This document shows, piece by piece, positions 47,599 through 59,072 of a stretch of DNA of 64,000 nucleotides. Every line of letters starts with the position of its first letter. The stretch's first letter is position 1. The translations under genes were made by a program, and so were the position numbers. The notes beneath the pieces were generated by a model that saw only the letters and a program-made list of their open reading frames with translations, ran no database searches and was not told where the DNA came from. Source of the stretch: Fragum whitleyi (taxonomy: Eukaryota > Mollusca > Bivalvia > Cardiida > Cardiidae); contig OX411551.1 in assembly GCA_948146395.1 (NCBI GenBank), positions 50,526,997 through 50,590,996 on the forward strand, in the 5' to 3' direction.

Positions 47599-47854
47599 TA
47601 TTAAAAGAACATATACACTTATTAAAGTCTTATGTAGAATATCATAAATAGAATCCGGGTTTTGTCAATGAACGTTTTATATTAAAATGACACATACAAT
47701 GTAGTATGACAACTAAAAGTTACCAAATTATACTGAATTACGGATAATTTGTCCATTCTGAATTGAAAAGGTTTGGTATTTTCTGTTGGTTTGGCACTTC
47801 TTATCAACTACTTTAACTGACGTCTTTAAAAAGATTTTATCGAATAGGTCAATT
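47599..47854 (+). repeat. 256 bp direct repeat, left copy (LINE target-site duplication)
   Basis: Identical base for base to 50139-50394. It starts TATTAAAAGAACATATACAC and ends GAATAGGTCAATT. Immediately outside the match the two flanks diverge, as expected for a target-site duplication. Confidence 0.95.
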
Positions 47855-50138
47855 TCGAAATTTTCGAAAGCATAAAAAATCTGTATTCTAATAGATCGGT
47901 AGGTTCCGATGGGTTATGTTCGGAAATGTTTAAAAATACTTCTCATCTTATTGTGCCCTTTTTGACTGATATATTTAATAGAATATATGATTCTGGTATC
48001 TTTCCAGAAAGATGGAGTAGAAGTATCATTATACCGTTACATAAAAAGGGTCCAACAAATGATCCAAATAATTTTAGGGGTATTTCCCTTATTGACAGTA
48101 TTTGCAAAGTTTTCATCAATATTTTAGGTACAAGACTATATACATGGGCAGAAAACAATAATGTTATCCATGAAGCACAAGCCGGGTTTAGGAAAAATTA
48201 CAGTATAATAGATCATATTTTTACTCTTCAATCCCTTTGTCAAAAATATCTTTCGAAAAAAGGTGGTCGCTTTTATTGCTTATTCGTTGACTTTGCTAAG
48301 GCTTTTGATTTAGTTGATCATGATAAACTTTGGGATTCTTTAAAACGAAAAAGCGTGGATGGTAAATTTTTGAATATTTTTGTATCAATGTACAATCAAC
48401 TTAAGTCTCAAATAAAACTAGGCGATTCCCTTATGAAGCCTATTAAATGCGAAAGAGGTACCCGACAGGGATGTGGGAGCTCACCAACTTTATTTTCCCT
48501 TTTTATAAATGATCTGATTATTTACTTACAAAAAAACTGTCGCCGCGGTATCTCAGTTTCAAACGAAATGGAAGATATATTCGGATTATTCTTTGCAGAC
48601 GATGTATCATGTGTTTCAGACACAGTTTCTCTTCTCCAACAACAACTTAATAATATTGAAAGTTTCTGTAAAAACGTTGGAATGAAAATCAATTTAGATA
48701 AAACGAACGTTGTAGTTTTTAGAAATGGAGGAAGTCTAAAAAACAATGAGAAATGGTATCTTAATGGTAAAAAAATTGAAACCGTTACATATTACAAATA
48801 TTTAGGAGTATTTTTTTCTTCTCGTCTATGTTGGTCTTTCGCTAAACGAAATCAAGCTATACAAGCAAAGAAAGCCTGCTTTAGCATTTACAGGTTTCAG
48901 AAACAATTTGGTCGTTTCAATCCCTTAGACGCATTTCGCATTTTTGACTCTATGGTTAAGCCTATCCTATGCTTTGGCTCTGATATTTGGGGTTATGAAT
49001 ATTGCCATGTTATTGAAAAAGTTCAGATCGATTATTGCAAATATCTGTGTGGTCTCAATCAAAATACAACCGACTTTTTCGCATTAACAGAATGTGGTAG
49101 ACTCCCTCTCTCAGTAACTTATATGCTTCAATGTATAAAATTCTGGGTGCGATTAACAAAAATGCCAAGTACTAGATACCCAAAACAATGTTATGATATG
49201 CTTAAAAATCTAGACGAAAATGGAAGAATTACCTGGGTATCGAAAGTTAAAAAACTTATTTATGAATACGGATTTGGTTTTGTCTGGATTTCAAATAGCG
49301 TTGGCGACACAGATAATTTTCTTCAATGCTTTAAACAAAGACTCATTGATTGTTCATATCAATATCTACAAAATAAAATCAATGATTCACCTAAATCTAA
49401 TTATTACCGATACTTCAAATCCCATTTAAATGTAGAAAAATATCTGTCACTCGATATTTCTCATTTTCACCGCCGTATTCTATCAAATTTCAGGTGCTCG
49501 AGTCATGCACTTAATGTCGAAAAGGGTAGGCACAACAATATTGACTATAATTTTCGAATCTGTCATCTATGTCTTAAACGAAATACTTATGTTGTTGAGG
49601 ACGAATTACACTTTTTACTGATTTGCCCTCATTTTGAAAACCTCAGAAATATTTATTTTCCATCGGAGTGGAAAAATGCTTATCCAACTCCATATTTATT
49701 TTACAAAATAATGGGAGAAACCAGAAACGAATATTTGAAAATATTAATAAGATTTTTGATAGAAGCATTCAAACATAGAAAAGAAATTCTTTCAGAGGAT
49801 GTACAAAATTGATGTCATTTACGATTGCTGAAATGTTCTAAACAAATGGCAGTTAACGCTACGTATGTTCTAATTCAGGCGGTTCGATTGTACATGTCAT
49901 ATTATTCATTATTGCGCATTGAAATGTAAAATTGATTTTCACCTTACTAATATCCCAGTTGAATTACTCATTTTCATGATGTCAACACCAGATTTTGAAG
50001 AAAATGATTATTTGTAATTTAATGATATATACCGAATTTTATCTGATAATACCCAACGTCACTCACTGTTAATTGTTGTATGTATTTGATTGTATGATGG
50101 GCCGGTGGCCTTATATACTAAATAAACTGTTTAACTGT
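47855..50138 (+). mobile_element. 5'-truncated LINE insertion (2284 bp) with 256 bp target-site duplication
   Basis: Bounded exactly by the two 256 bp copies. It holds the end of ORF2 from the first RT motif onward, a ~320 bp 3' UTR and the terminal block GATGGGCCGGTGGCCTTATA then AATAAACTGTTTAACTG. No endonuclease or ORF1. The 3' block is shared with the decayed copy ending at 39855, so the right edge is the true 3' end of the family. Unbroken ORF and identical duplications imply a recent insertion. Confidence 0.9.
47926..49812 (+). CDS. Non-LTR retrotransposon ORF2 protein: reverse transcriptase and C-terminal Zn knuckle (5'-truncated)
   Basis: Reverse transcriptase of a LINE, which would copy its RNA at a nicked target. 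Read from the ATG (628 residues): HKKGPTNDPNNFRGISL (39-55); motif A FVDFAKAFD (120-128, Asp122 and Asp128); RQGCGSSPTLF (180-190); catalytic FADD (223-226, Asp225 and Asp226); INLDKT (255-260); YYKYLG (289-294); and a C-terminal knuckle Cys546-X2-Cys549-X12-His562-X4-Cys567. The frame stays open upstream to the insertion edge at 47857, reading SNRSVGSDGLCSE just before the ATG. That is the first RT motif, so the ATG is internal and not a real start. No apurinic-like endonuclease is present. All catalytic residues are intact, so the truncation, not decay, makes it non-autonomous. The clade (CR1/L2/Jockey-type group) is uncertain. Confidence 0.9.
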   Translation: MFKNTSHLIVPFLTDIFNRIYDSGIFPERWSRSIIIPLHKKGPTNDPNNFRGISLIDSICKVFINILGTRLYTWAENNNVIHEAQAGFRKNYSIIDHIFTLQSLCQKYLSKKGGRFYCLFVDFAKAFDLVDHDKLWDSLKRKSVDGKFLNIFVSMYNQLKSQIKLGDSLMKPIKCERGTRQGCGSSPTLFSLFINDLIIYLQKNCRRGISVSNEMEDIFGLFFADDVSCVSDTVSLLQQQLNNIESFCKNVGMKINLDKTNVVVFRNGGSLKNNEKWYLNGKKIETVTYYKYLGVFFSSRLCWSFAKRNQAIQAKKACFSIYRFQKQFGRFNPLDAFRIFDSMVKPILCFGSDIWGYEYCHVIEKVQIDYCKYLCGLNQNTTDFFALTECGRLPLSVTYMLQCIKFWVRLTKMPSTRYPKQCYDMLKNLDENGRITWVSKVKKLIYEYGFGFVWISNSVGDTDNFLQCFKQRLIDCSYQYLQNKINDSPKSNYYRYFKSHLNVEKYLSLDISHFHRRILSNFRCSSHALNVEKGRHNNIDYNFRICHLCLKRNTYVVEDELHFLLICPHFENLRNIYFPSEWKNAYPTPYLFYKIMGETRNEYLKILIRFLIEAFKHRKEILSEDVQN

Positions 50139-50394
50139 TATTAAAAGAACATATACACTTATTAAAGTCTTATGTAGAATATCATAAATAGAATCCGGGT
50201 TTTGTCAATGAACGTTTTATATTAAAATGACACATACAATGTAGTATGACAACTAAAAGTTACCAAATTATACTGAATTACGGATAATTTGTCCATTCTG
50301 AATTGAAAAGGTTTGGTATTTTCTGTTGGTTTGGCACTTCTTATCAACTACTTTAACTGACGTCTTTAAAAAGATTTTATCGAATAGGTCAATT
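50139..50394 (+). repeat. 256 bp direct repeat, right copy (LINE target-site duplication)
   Basis: Exact copy of 47599-47854. It directly follows the LINE 3' end (AATAAACTGTTTAACTGT). Beyond 50394 the sequence continues as GTGCTCC, presumably the original downstream flank. Confidence 0.95.
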
Positions 50395-50754
50395 GTGCTC
50401 CTTTTTTTATTTTACGTCTTTTATAGTAAGGAATCACCAAAAGAGGGATTCTATCCATTTTCTATCCTTAATATTTCCTTAGCGAAAAGAGAAAATAAAT
50501 ATTATTTCACGATTAAGTTAATTTTCAGCTCTACTAACCGAATCAGGAACGCAATAGCGGTACCGGTTTTCCCGTCCGGCGTCTGATCGACTGTCCGTTG
50601 ATTTTTGCTGATTTTTTTTTCTGAATTCTCTACAGTCCACTTTTGTATAGTTATCTTCAAACTTGATTGGACCATCACAAGAATTGTTCCTTCGAAAATT
50701 TGTCAGATTCGTCAAGCGTTATGGGAAAAATGAGCCTTATTAAAATTAATTAGA
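50395..50754. other. Intergenic part of the nested element
   Basis: No gene; opposing short ORFs at 50326-50586 and 50518-50715 are unsupported. A TCCGGCGTCTGATCGACTGTCCG stretch near 50575 may be the degenerate tetranucleotide end of the reversed array that follows. Confidence 0.4.
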
Positions 50755-51430
50755 TTTAAGGCTTTAAAGTCCACAGTTTTTACCGATTGTATTCAAACTT
50801 ACACGAAGTGAAAGTACTATCAAAAGGATGGTTCTTTTTTAATATTGGCCCGATCCGTCAAGTGACACCGGATAAGGGGTCAAATGAAAGTTTAATATTT
50901 AAATCCTTATTAAGACTCTTAAGTCCACAGTTTTCACCAGATCGTCTTCAAACTTGCTCAAAATGATTGTACCATAGGGCGGTTCTTTTCGACAATGGTT
51001 CCGATTCGATAGGCGTCAGGGTGAAAGGGGGGCTGATGAAAATTTGATTAGAAAATCCTCGTTAATGCTCCACAGTTTTTATCCGATTGACTTCAAACTT
51101 GCACAGCATGATTGTACAATAACAAGAATGGTTCTTTCGGAAATGGACAAAATCTATCAGGCATTATTTAAAAAGGTGTCAAATTAAAATGCAACAAGAA
51201 AATCCTTGTAAACACTCTGGAGTCCACAGTTTCCATTAGATTTTAATTTGATCAATATGAAATTTGATAAGAAATCGAGTCTACAGATTTCACCAGATTG
51301 TCTTCAATTTCTTCAGAGTGATTGTACCATTTCAAGGAATGTTCCATTTCGATGTAAAGGCCCGATTCGATAAGCGTTACAGGAGCAGAAGCCAAATGAA
51401 GTTAAAACTAGAAAACCCTTACTAACACTC
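50755..51430 (-). repeat. Pearl-like core array, reverse orientation
   Basis: Units with GTCCACAGTTTT(T/C)ACC recur near 50771, 50931, 51065, 51225 and 51275. Each is followed by CTTCAAACTT and a GTACCAT/GTACAAT stretch. The reverse complement matches the core at 800-1560 (AAAACTGTGGAC, CAAGTTTGAAGACAATC). Confidence 0.7.
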
Positions 51431-51433
51431 CAG

Positions 51434-52035
<602 letters not shown>

Positions 52036-52918
52036 TAGTCAAACTAACTAACTAATTTTTATTCCAAGGACAAAATGTTTGTTTTGTGTTTACTGTGCCT
52101 CTTTCTTCCTTTATCGAGAAATAAATTTAAATAACATTCTAAAAATTCACCTTTTCTGATATTACACTGCTTCACATATTAAACAAATTAAAGTAAAAGT
52201 TATTAACTTCGTATATCTTTATCAAAATGACCTGATTATTGATACATTTCAAAGTTATATTTTTTCTTTCCAAGTCAGTCGATTCCAAAAAAGGGGTAAC
52301 CATTTTGGAATTACTTTTCTTTTAACCGTTTTTCTAAATCAAAATGACTTAATTTCTTTTTTCCGGGTTAAGTTTTTCGGTTTATATATATAATAAATGC
52401 ATATCTCCTTATTGAAAGAAACAATGTTTTATCTTGTACATGTATTTGCACTATATGATCATAGTTTTGACACCTTTCAAAAAATTCAATGTTAAAATAC
52501 ATGTGCTAGTCTGCAAGATAGACAAAAGAAATTGACTGACGTGACGACGACATTAGTCCGGATTAGCGAAGACACGGCTATATAACATGTAATTGTATTA
52601 TTAAAAAGAAACGAAAATCGGATTTTATTGAAAATTCATAAATAGATCAATTCAACACCAGGAATATACTTCGTGGTATTCGCCATACGAGTTTTCCGTT
52701 GACAGCACCTTTTTCTTGTTTTTAATTGAACACTCCTCATATGCTGATGATAGGTTAGAAATGTTATGTACGTCAACGCGAAAGCCAAATGTAGATTCTC
52801 CAAATAAAAGAAAAAGGAATAAAATCAATCGAACTGAAATCAATTTTTTAAAGGGTAGTAGCTTTCTAAAGAATGACTACAATACAATATATGCTGAGTC
52901 TATTAGCTCAGTCTGAAA
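52036..52918. other. Intergenic part of the nested element, no gene
   Basis: A 63-codon minus-strand ORF (52652-52843) begins with a signal-peptide-like hydrophobic run, but has no homology I recognise and overlaps an opposite ORF. AT-rich otherwise. Confidence 0.35.
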
Positions 52919-52920
52919 CA

Positions 52921-52960
<40 letters not shown>

Positions 52961-53175
52961 TCTCTCTCTCTCTCTCACTCCTCTCTATTTACCCACTCTC
53001 TCTCGCTTTCTGTCTCTCTCTCCCTCCCTCCCTCCCCTCCTTCTCTCTCTTTCTCTCCCTCTCCCCTCTCTCTTGCTCTCTGTCTGTCTCCCACTCTCTC
53101 TCCCTCCCCCTCTCTCTCTTTCTCTCTATCTTTCCTTTGTTTCTTCTCTTTCTCACTCACTCTCTCGCTCACTTA
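52919..53175. repeat. (CT)n-type imperfect microsatellite
   Basis: About 250 bp of CT/TCTC with CCCT and CACT interruptions. The long Leu/Ser-rich and Arg/Glu-rich ORFs on both strands are its translations. Confidence 0.95.
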
Positions 53176-53299
53176 CCTCCATTTTGTTATATTTGAACTC
53201 AGGCATGCGTTTCATATTAAAACTGCCTATTAAAACTTATTTAAATATTAAGGTGGATAACTATAGTTCCTCGAGTTATAAACCGTACAAAAGTTCTTG

Positions 53300-53560
53300 G
53301 GAAAGAAAGGAGAGCTGAAGTCACAAAATTTGCTGCCAAAATATTTGTCCGGCAGAATATCCCCAAATTTCGACAATATGTGCGAGGTAATGTGTCAAGG
53401 AACGCTGTGAAAATATCAGCAAAATCCGTCTTTAATTGTATGAAGAGTTGCGTTCATACCATGAGCACGGACGGAGAGACGTGTGGTCTACTGGCGTCCG
53501 TCGAGACGGACAGGCAGACGGAACATATTGTACTCATATACTTATAACCTTAGTGGGCTC
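53300..53560 (+). repeat. Pearl-like unit with degenerate CGGACGG tract
   Basis: GAAGTCACAAAATTTGCTGC..., GAAGAGTTGCGTTCATACCA, then GCACGGACGGAGAGACG and GTCGAGACGGACAGGCAGAC. This is the core-plus-tetranucleotide order of the other modular repeats, but a single weak unit. Confidence 0.45.
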
Positions 53561-54780
53561 AAAAACCCAACTAATGTGTGACATCATGAAACTCAAACGA
53601 ATTTGATATTTCAAATGTGAGGAACATGTTCTCCAATTAAAGCTATTCAATATTCTGAAATTTATTTCTTTTTTCATTTTAGATCCAAGAATACGCTAGA
53701 AAAGCAATTGTCCAATTAAATACGTAGATTTTTTTTCTTTTCTAATTTGATTACTTGAAGAGAAAAAATACATATATGGTACAAATTGGATTGGGGCATT
53801 TCAATTATTTTGAACATTAATTGTTCAAAGGAAACTGTTAAAAAAAGTTAACAAAGGTTAAAAGCAGTAGGTTAAAATTGGTTATCAATTGCCCCTTTCT
53901 TAATCACATTGTATATTCTATGTTGATTGCTAGATACACACATGCAGTATTGATTTTTACATTCGATTTCCTTATGAAGAGAAGTTTTATACATTGGGCA
54001 AAAAGGGGCCATTTGGTCGATGCCTTAGTGTCTATCCTAGCGAAACTTAATGCGCATTGCTGGTCTTTTTAATCTAAAATGACCATTTTGGGTAACCAGT
54101 CAACAAATTCGGATGCATGTAGTAAAATAACTATAAACCGATTTAGTACCTTTTTTTGCATAACGTATCTTAAAATATTTATGATTCTTAAATGCTTTTT
54201 GACAATTAACCAATTTCGAAATGATAGGTCAAGATTTATTTACTTATCTGAAATTAGTACTTAGAATAAGAAATAATCATTAAAATTTCTATCTTGCTAA
54301 AAATCCCATTGATAAAAGATAGAACTGTCTTTCTTATAGGCAAAAAACTTTGGTAATTTTGTTGCGAAATAAAAGCCGATTAAAATTTTCGAATAGTGAA
54401 ATCAAACTACTGAAAAGGGAAAATTGTCGATCTTTTCCCCACAGCTTTATTTAATTCCAAATTGCCGCAGTAATGTTTTTATGCATATACATTCCCTTTC
54501 AATTTCTTCAATTTTAATTCTTATAATTATTTATTTATTTTTTTTTTTGTGTGGGTGTCATAGTTTATCAATCGGGTAGTTTTTAAAGTTCAATATTATT
54601 CGGAAGTACTTTTTTACAGTAGTGTATATGCGCAATGTATATTGGGTAATGTTGACCAATAATGGTGACTGTCATACTTGGAATAAACATGGTGATTAAC
54701 CCCCTAGGGGGATAAAGAGATACACAATACGCTTATCATTTAACTGGGTCTGTTAAGCAATGATTAAGGATAAAAATAGA
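53561..54780. other. AT-rich part of the nested element, no gene
   Basis: Short ORFs of 60-64 codons without family resemblance; T-rich tract near 54538. Ends in the palindrome-bearing right terminus (CGTCTTGAGACGG near 54788). Confidence 0.4.
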
Positions 54781-56309
54781 TGAACCGTCTTGAGACGGAT
54801 CGAACCGCTTTGGAATACCAAGAAATTCCAAAACGGATCGATATTCCAAAGCGGTTTATAACACATGTATTTCTTGTTGTAGAAATGTTCGAAACAAAAG
54901 GATTTGAACCTTTTATTGGACCAAATATTTACAAAATGCATTATAGAGTGTAATTACATTTATTTATTTCTATAAACAAGACATACCAAACAAAAATCCC
55001 TAAAAAATCTGTATATGACCTGTTCAATTAATACATAAACTGTTTTTAATAACAGCCTATCTGATTCTTTATTCTCTTAAGTAGCACCTTCCTTTCCATA
55101 TTGATGAGTCATTCTACCCTACTATAAAGTCAAATTGTGAATAGCAGCAAGTGAAGTCTCAGAGTTTAAACTAAACTCAAACTTTTTCACTTGATTAATT
55201 TGTTACAGATAAAATTCAATTTCAGGGTGAAACAACAGTAGCTAAGTACAATTAAAGCTGTTAATTTTGTCTCTTGTCCAATGATAAATTCAATCAATAG
55301 TTGAAAAAAATGCATTTGATAAAACAATAATGATCAAGCAAAGAGGTGCGTTTTATAGATTAAGATTTTGAAGATATCTTAAGATTTTTAATCAGAATAT
55401 CCCGAGCAATTCAGTTGAAATTCTACGTAGCAGTCAGAGATATCCTGATTAAAAAATAAAAATAAATCTTAAAATTCTTCAACCTAAAAAAACACACCTC
55501 AGGTCAATTAAAATTCAATTTTAAAGATAAGTAATATAGCTTTTCTGTATTTAGAATTCTACTAAAAATGTTACCATCTTGCTCAGTCAATGCAGAGTGT
55601 ACAGTCCAACAGGGATCAATATTTTGCCAGATCAGTATTGGTTTGAAGGTAGTGGACCCGTAATAGTTTCACAACACTTCAAAGCAATGAATTTTAACAA
55701 TTTTAACCGAGGTTTTTCCCCAAAAATGGACATTTTCCCCTCCCACACGAATGTCCCCAACCAAACAAGGTTTTCCCACGATAATGTTTATGTTATAAAT
55801 CGAAGATAGTGGATAATTTGCTTTTAAAATGCATTTACAGTTCCATTTTTAGTCGTAAAACAGCATCATACATCTTTTATAAGGGGCAAAAATTTAAACA
55901 TTCCGGAATTTCCTAGACATCATTAGGTCCACTCGGTCGATTCTGTATCAATATTCACCAAATCCGAAACCCTCGGCCATTACAAAATACTCGAAAAATC
56001 GCTCTGCCTCAGACTTTTCCGTGATGCCCTTTTATAATGATTCTGCTCAGACTTTACACAAGGAACCCTATTTAGATAGTGGACCCGTAAAAGTTCCGCA
56101 ACATTTCAGGAGGCATGAACTTTAACAAGTTAAACCGAGGTTTCCTAATGATTTCATTTGGAAACTAGGTTAACATTATGAAATATTATGAGTCGCAAAC
56201 AGCATAGATTGACCACTTTGAGTCGAGATGTAAAATATTTGAGGTAAATTATGTGAGAGATTTTAACTAGAACTAATTCTAGCATTCACTTTGGATAAAA
56301 CAGTGTATC

Positions 56310-56390
56310 TCACTCAGTGTCATTGTGGTAAAGGAACTTGATTCTTGACCTGGAAGTTAGTGGTTCAAGCCCAAATGTCATCAAGGTGTT
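56310..56390 (+). repeat. tRNA-derived SINE head
   Basis: TCATTGTGGTAAAGGAACTT resembles an A box, and TAGTGGTTCAAGCCC is a strong B box. The spacer GATTCTTGACCTGGAAGT resembles an anticodon arm. Downstream sequence (CACCCAGCTTTTTGTCACAA) would be the SINE body. It lies in the ~0.9 kb of copy 2 that copy 1 lacks. Confidence 0.5.
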
Positions 56391-56539
56391 AATAAATTGG
56401 CACTTAGTAACCAGCCCCAGTTCACCCAGCTTTTTGTCACAATCTGAAATAAATGTATCTGGCAACCTAACCGTTTTCATTTAGCACAGACACACACTTG
56501 CCAGTAATACCCGAAAGGGGAAATAGGCAGTAGATAGAT

Positions 56540-56655
56540 AGGGAACCAATCAAACCGGCTCCTCGTCAAACAAGTCCCACAGTCAAACAGGCCCCAATAC
56601 GGTCATACCGGCCCCCAAAAATAGTCAAACCGGCCCATATCAGACAAACCGGGCC
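56540..56655. repeat. Short degenerate minisatellite, CAAACCGGCCCC-like
   Basis: Units CAAACCGGCTCC, CAAACAAGTCCC, CAAACAGGCCCC, CATACCGGCCCC, CAAACCGGCCCA and CAAACCGGGCC occur at 12-25 bp spacing. Confidence 0.7.
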
Positions 56656-57654
56656 TTATTTTATTTCAAATGTTGCTTATATACATGCATTTTACTTTAA
56701 TTTTTGAACTATTGACTGTAATGCAATAGATAAATAGTGACAAATATATCAACCGATAGAAAGTGTTTGTTCCTCTTTTGCTTAAGCTACTGTCACATAA
56801 ACACTCTGTTTGCTTTGGTGAGGCATCACTGATGACTAAATGTAGAATAGTTGATGAAATTGATGACAAATTTCTGATAAGTTGACATCTAATTCATTCA
56901 TTCGATGCAATGCCCTGTGAATGGACCGAGCTAGGTCTAATCATCTGGTTGGCTCAGGTTTCCTTTTTTTACATCACAGACACAGAGTTTTATTTTCTTT
57001 TCTGACCTGTTTACTTCATTTTGGAATCAGCCACTATCGTTGGCGACCCGACTAGTCAACGGCATCTAGTAGGCTTAATGACCATGCAATTGCAGTAAAG
57101 TCAACAGGTCGAAAGGTTCGAGGTCCGAAAAATTGACATCATATTCAACTGTAGATTTCTTTGGCGATCCTAGTATTCTTAAATAAGATCAATGTCTAGT
57201 CTTAATGAAGCTTATTTTAACTCCAGCCAATGGTTTTCAAGATTAAAATCTGGAAACATGAGAATTTTTCCAAAAAGATTTTTTTTTTAATTAGAGTTCA
57301 GTTGCGTGTGTAAATGGCGGCTTTTTATTCAAGGGAAATAATCTTTACAACATGATGGTAGGTAATTTGCTGTGGACCCCTGCGGATAAATTTAAAAAAT
57401 ATGCTTGGAAAATATAATTTTCATATTTCGTTTAATTTCTTTCGTTTTTTATGTTTTAATTGAATGATTGAACGCAACGTTCAATTTGATTGAACGGTCG
57501 GATTTAGCATAGAAAGCGTTCAATCCAATCAAAAGGAAAAACGTTCAGCGGGCAATCACGATCATTCACAAACGTTCAATCACCGCTCAGCGTTCAATCA
57601 CGTCCCAATCGGATTGTCAAATTCCTGATGTTCCGTACTGTACGGTGCATATAG

Positions 57655-57690
57655 ATAGTAACATCGTGAATTTGACATTCAGGAAGCTTT
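57655..57690 (+). mobile_element. Isolated CAGTTAAC-family terminus
   Basis: AGTAACATCGTGAATTTGAC followed by ATTC lies 15 bp outside the right end of large-element copy 2. No partner end was identified, so this is a fragment. Confidence 0.5.
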
Positions 57691-58166
57691 TTGGGTTGCA
57701 AAATATCAAAACATGCTTATATTGCGACATTCAAACATATTTCATATAGGTTTGATAAAAGATACTTCATCTTTTTAAAATCAAGATAGTTGGTACAGAC
57801 TACAATTGGAACACTTTCTATCAAGTACATCTAGGTTTTTCATATCTACCCGTTTCAATGCGAAGTGGTGCCGCTCGATAACGATCTAAATACAGATCCG
57901 AGGTTATATTGCAACACAAGCTTGCAATTCTGTTCTACACCAACTGCCAACTTGAATGTTTAGTAGGTACGCAATTTGTTACGGCCCTTATTTCGTATAC
58001 TTCTTCGTTTTTTAATTGGCAGTTTCCATTCAGCCTGAAGACGTTTACCATCCTAGGTACTCAGATTTCCATTAGCTTATCTTTACCCATGAAAGACGTT
58101 ATGTACGTGAAAGCATTACATATGTTTGTTCTTAATTATTTAATTTTAACACACAATTTTTTTTTT
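57691..58166. other. Intergenic, no gene recognised
   Basis: The 113-codon ORF beginning at 57909 has no recognisable domain and runs into repeat T at its end. Confidence 0.35.
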
Positions 58167-58972
58167 ACATGTATTACTAGCTTTCAGGATAAGAGGTTTG
58201 ACGCAAATGTGACGATTAACTTTAGCTTGTGCTATTTAAATAGAGGATAACCGTTTGTTTCAGTGCAAGATCGATTTATATTTCGTTTGATGAACAACAA
58301 AAGCTTTATTTTCAAAAGAAAATATAGCTTTTGTTTTTCACAAAATGAAATATTAATCATCTTACTCTAAAACAAACGATTATTCTATTTCTTGAATGCA
58401 AAAGTGAGACAAAATATCAAATTTCTAGGACATATTTTCGTAAAGCGCGTCATTTTGCACGTGATTGCTATGCAACGTTCATTGTTACGATTCTTATTTC
58501 GTCTCGCATAGATGACGTCAGGTAAGGTGAAATGCACAAAGCAGGGTATAAAATTTTTATAATTTCACTGCTTTTGCGGTGAGATTATCAAGTGATAATT
58601 TACCGTTATTTCTCGATAAACCAGCAAAAAGCATTAAAGAAAAAGTCTACTGCATGCTACCCAAAAGACATTATTTTCGAGACTTTAGTTCCAATTATAC
58701 TTTCAAACACATCTGATACCGGAATGATTTAAGTCCATCAGACAAAAGACCCATCTGTAAATAAAATGTATATTATTTACTTTAACTCATTTCCATCCAT
58801 ATTCTTGCATCGCGAACGGCTTAGAAAGGTTACTTCTCCTAACAACACTTTACAATTTGGACCTGTATAAAACATTAACATGATAAAAAAAACACTATTT
58901 TTTTACATGTATCACTTGCTTTAAGAATAAGCGGTATGACGTAAATGTCACGATTAACTTTAGCTTGTGCTA
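58167..58972 (+). repeat. Tandem unit T-FB-S-T (period ~738 bp) with fold-back
   Basis: T (ACATGTAT...CGATTAACTTTAGCTTGTGC) is at 58167-58234 and again at 58905-58972. Between them are fold-back FB (58235-58650; ATAACCGTTTGTTT and AAACAAACGATTAT arms, CRE-like TGACGTCA) and segment S (58650-58860). S recurs at 61725-61945 and FB at 61995-62390, so the LINE sits inside this repeat cluster. Confidence 0.7.
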
Positions 58973-59072
58973 AAGGTTAGAAAACTATTTAGAATGTAGT
59001 CAAAGTGAAGATAGTTCTAAAAGTATTTCCTATGAGGTAACTTATATAGAATTAAAACAAACTATTGGTTCA

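Noticed and set aside
52652..52843. 63-codon minus-strand ORF with a signal-peptide-like start
   Set aside because: Short, overlapped by an opposite-strand ORF, no cysteine pattern or homology recognised, and located in transposon filler. A hydrophobic start is frequent in T-rich DNA.
52873..53318. Leu/Ser-rich and Glu/Arg-rich ORFs near 53 kb
   Set aside because: Translations of the CT microsatellite.
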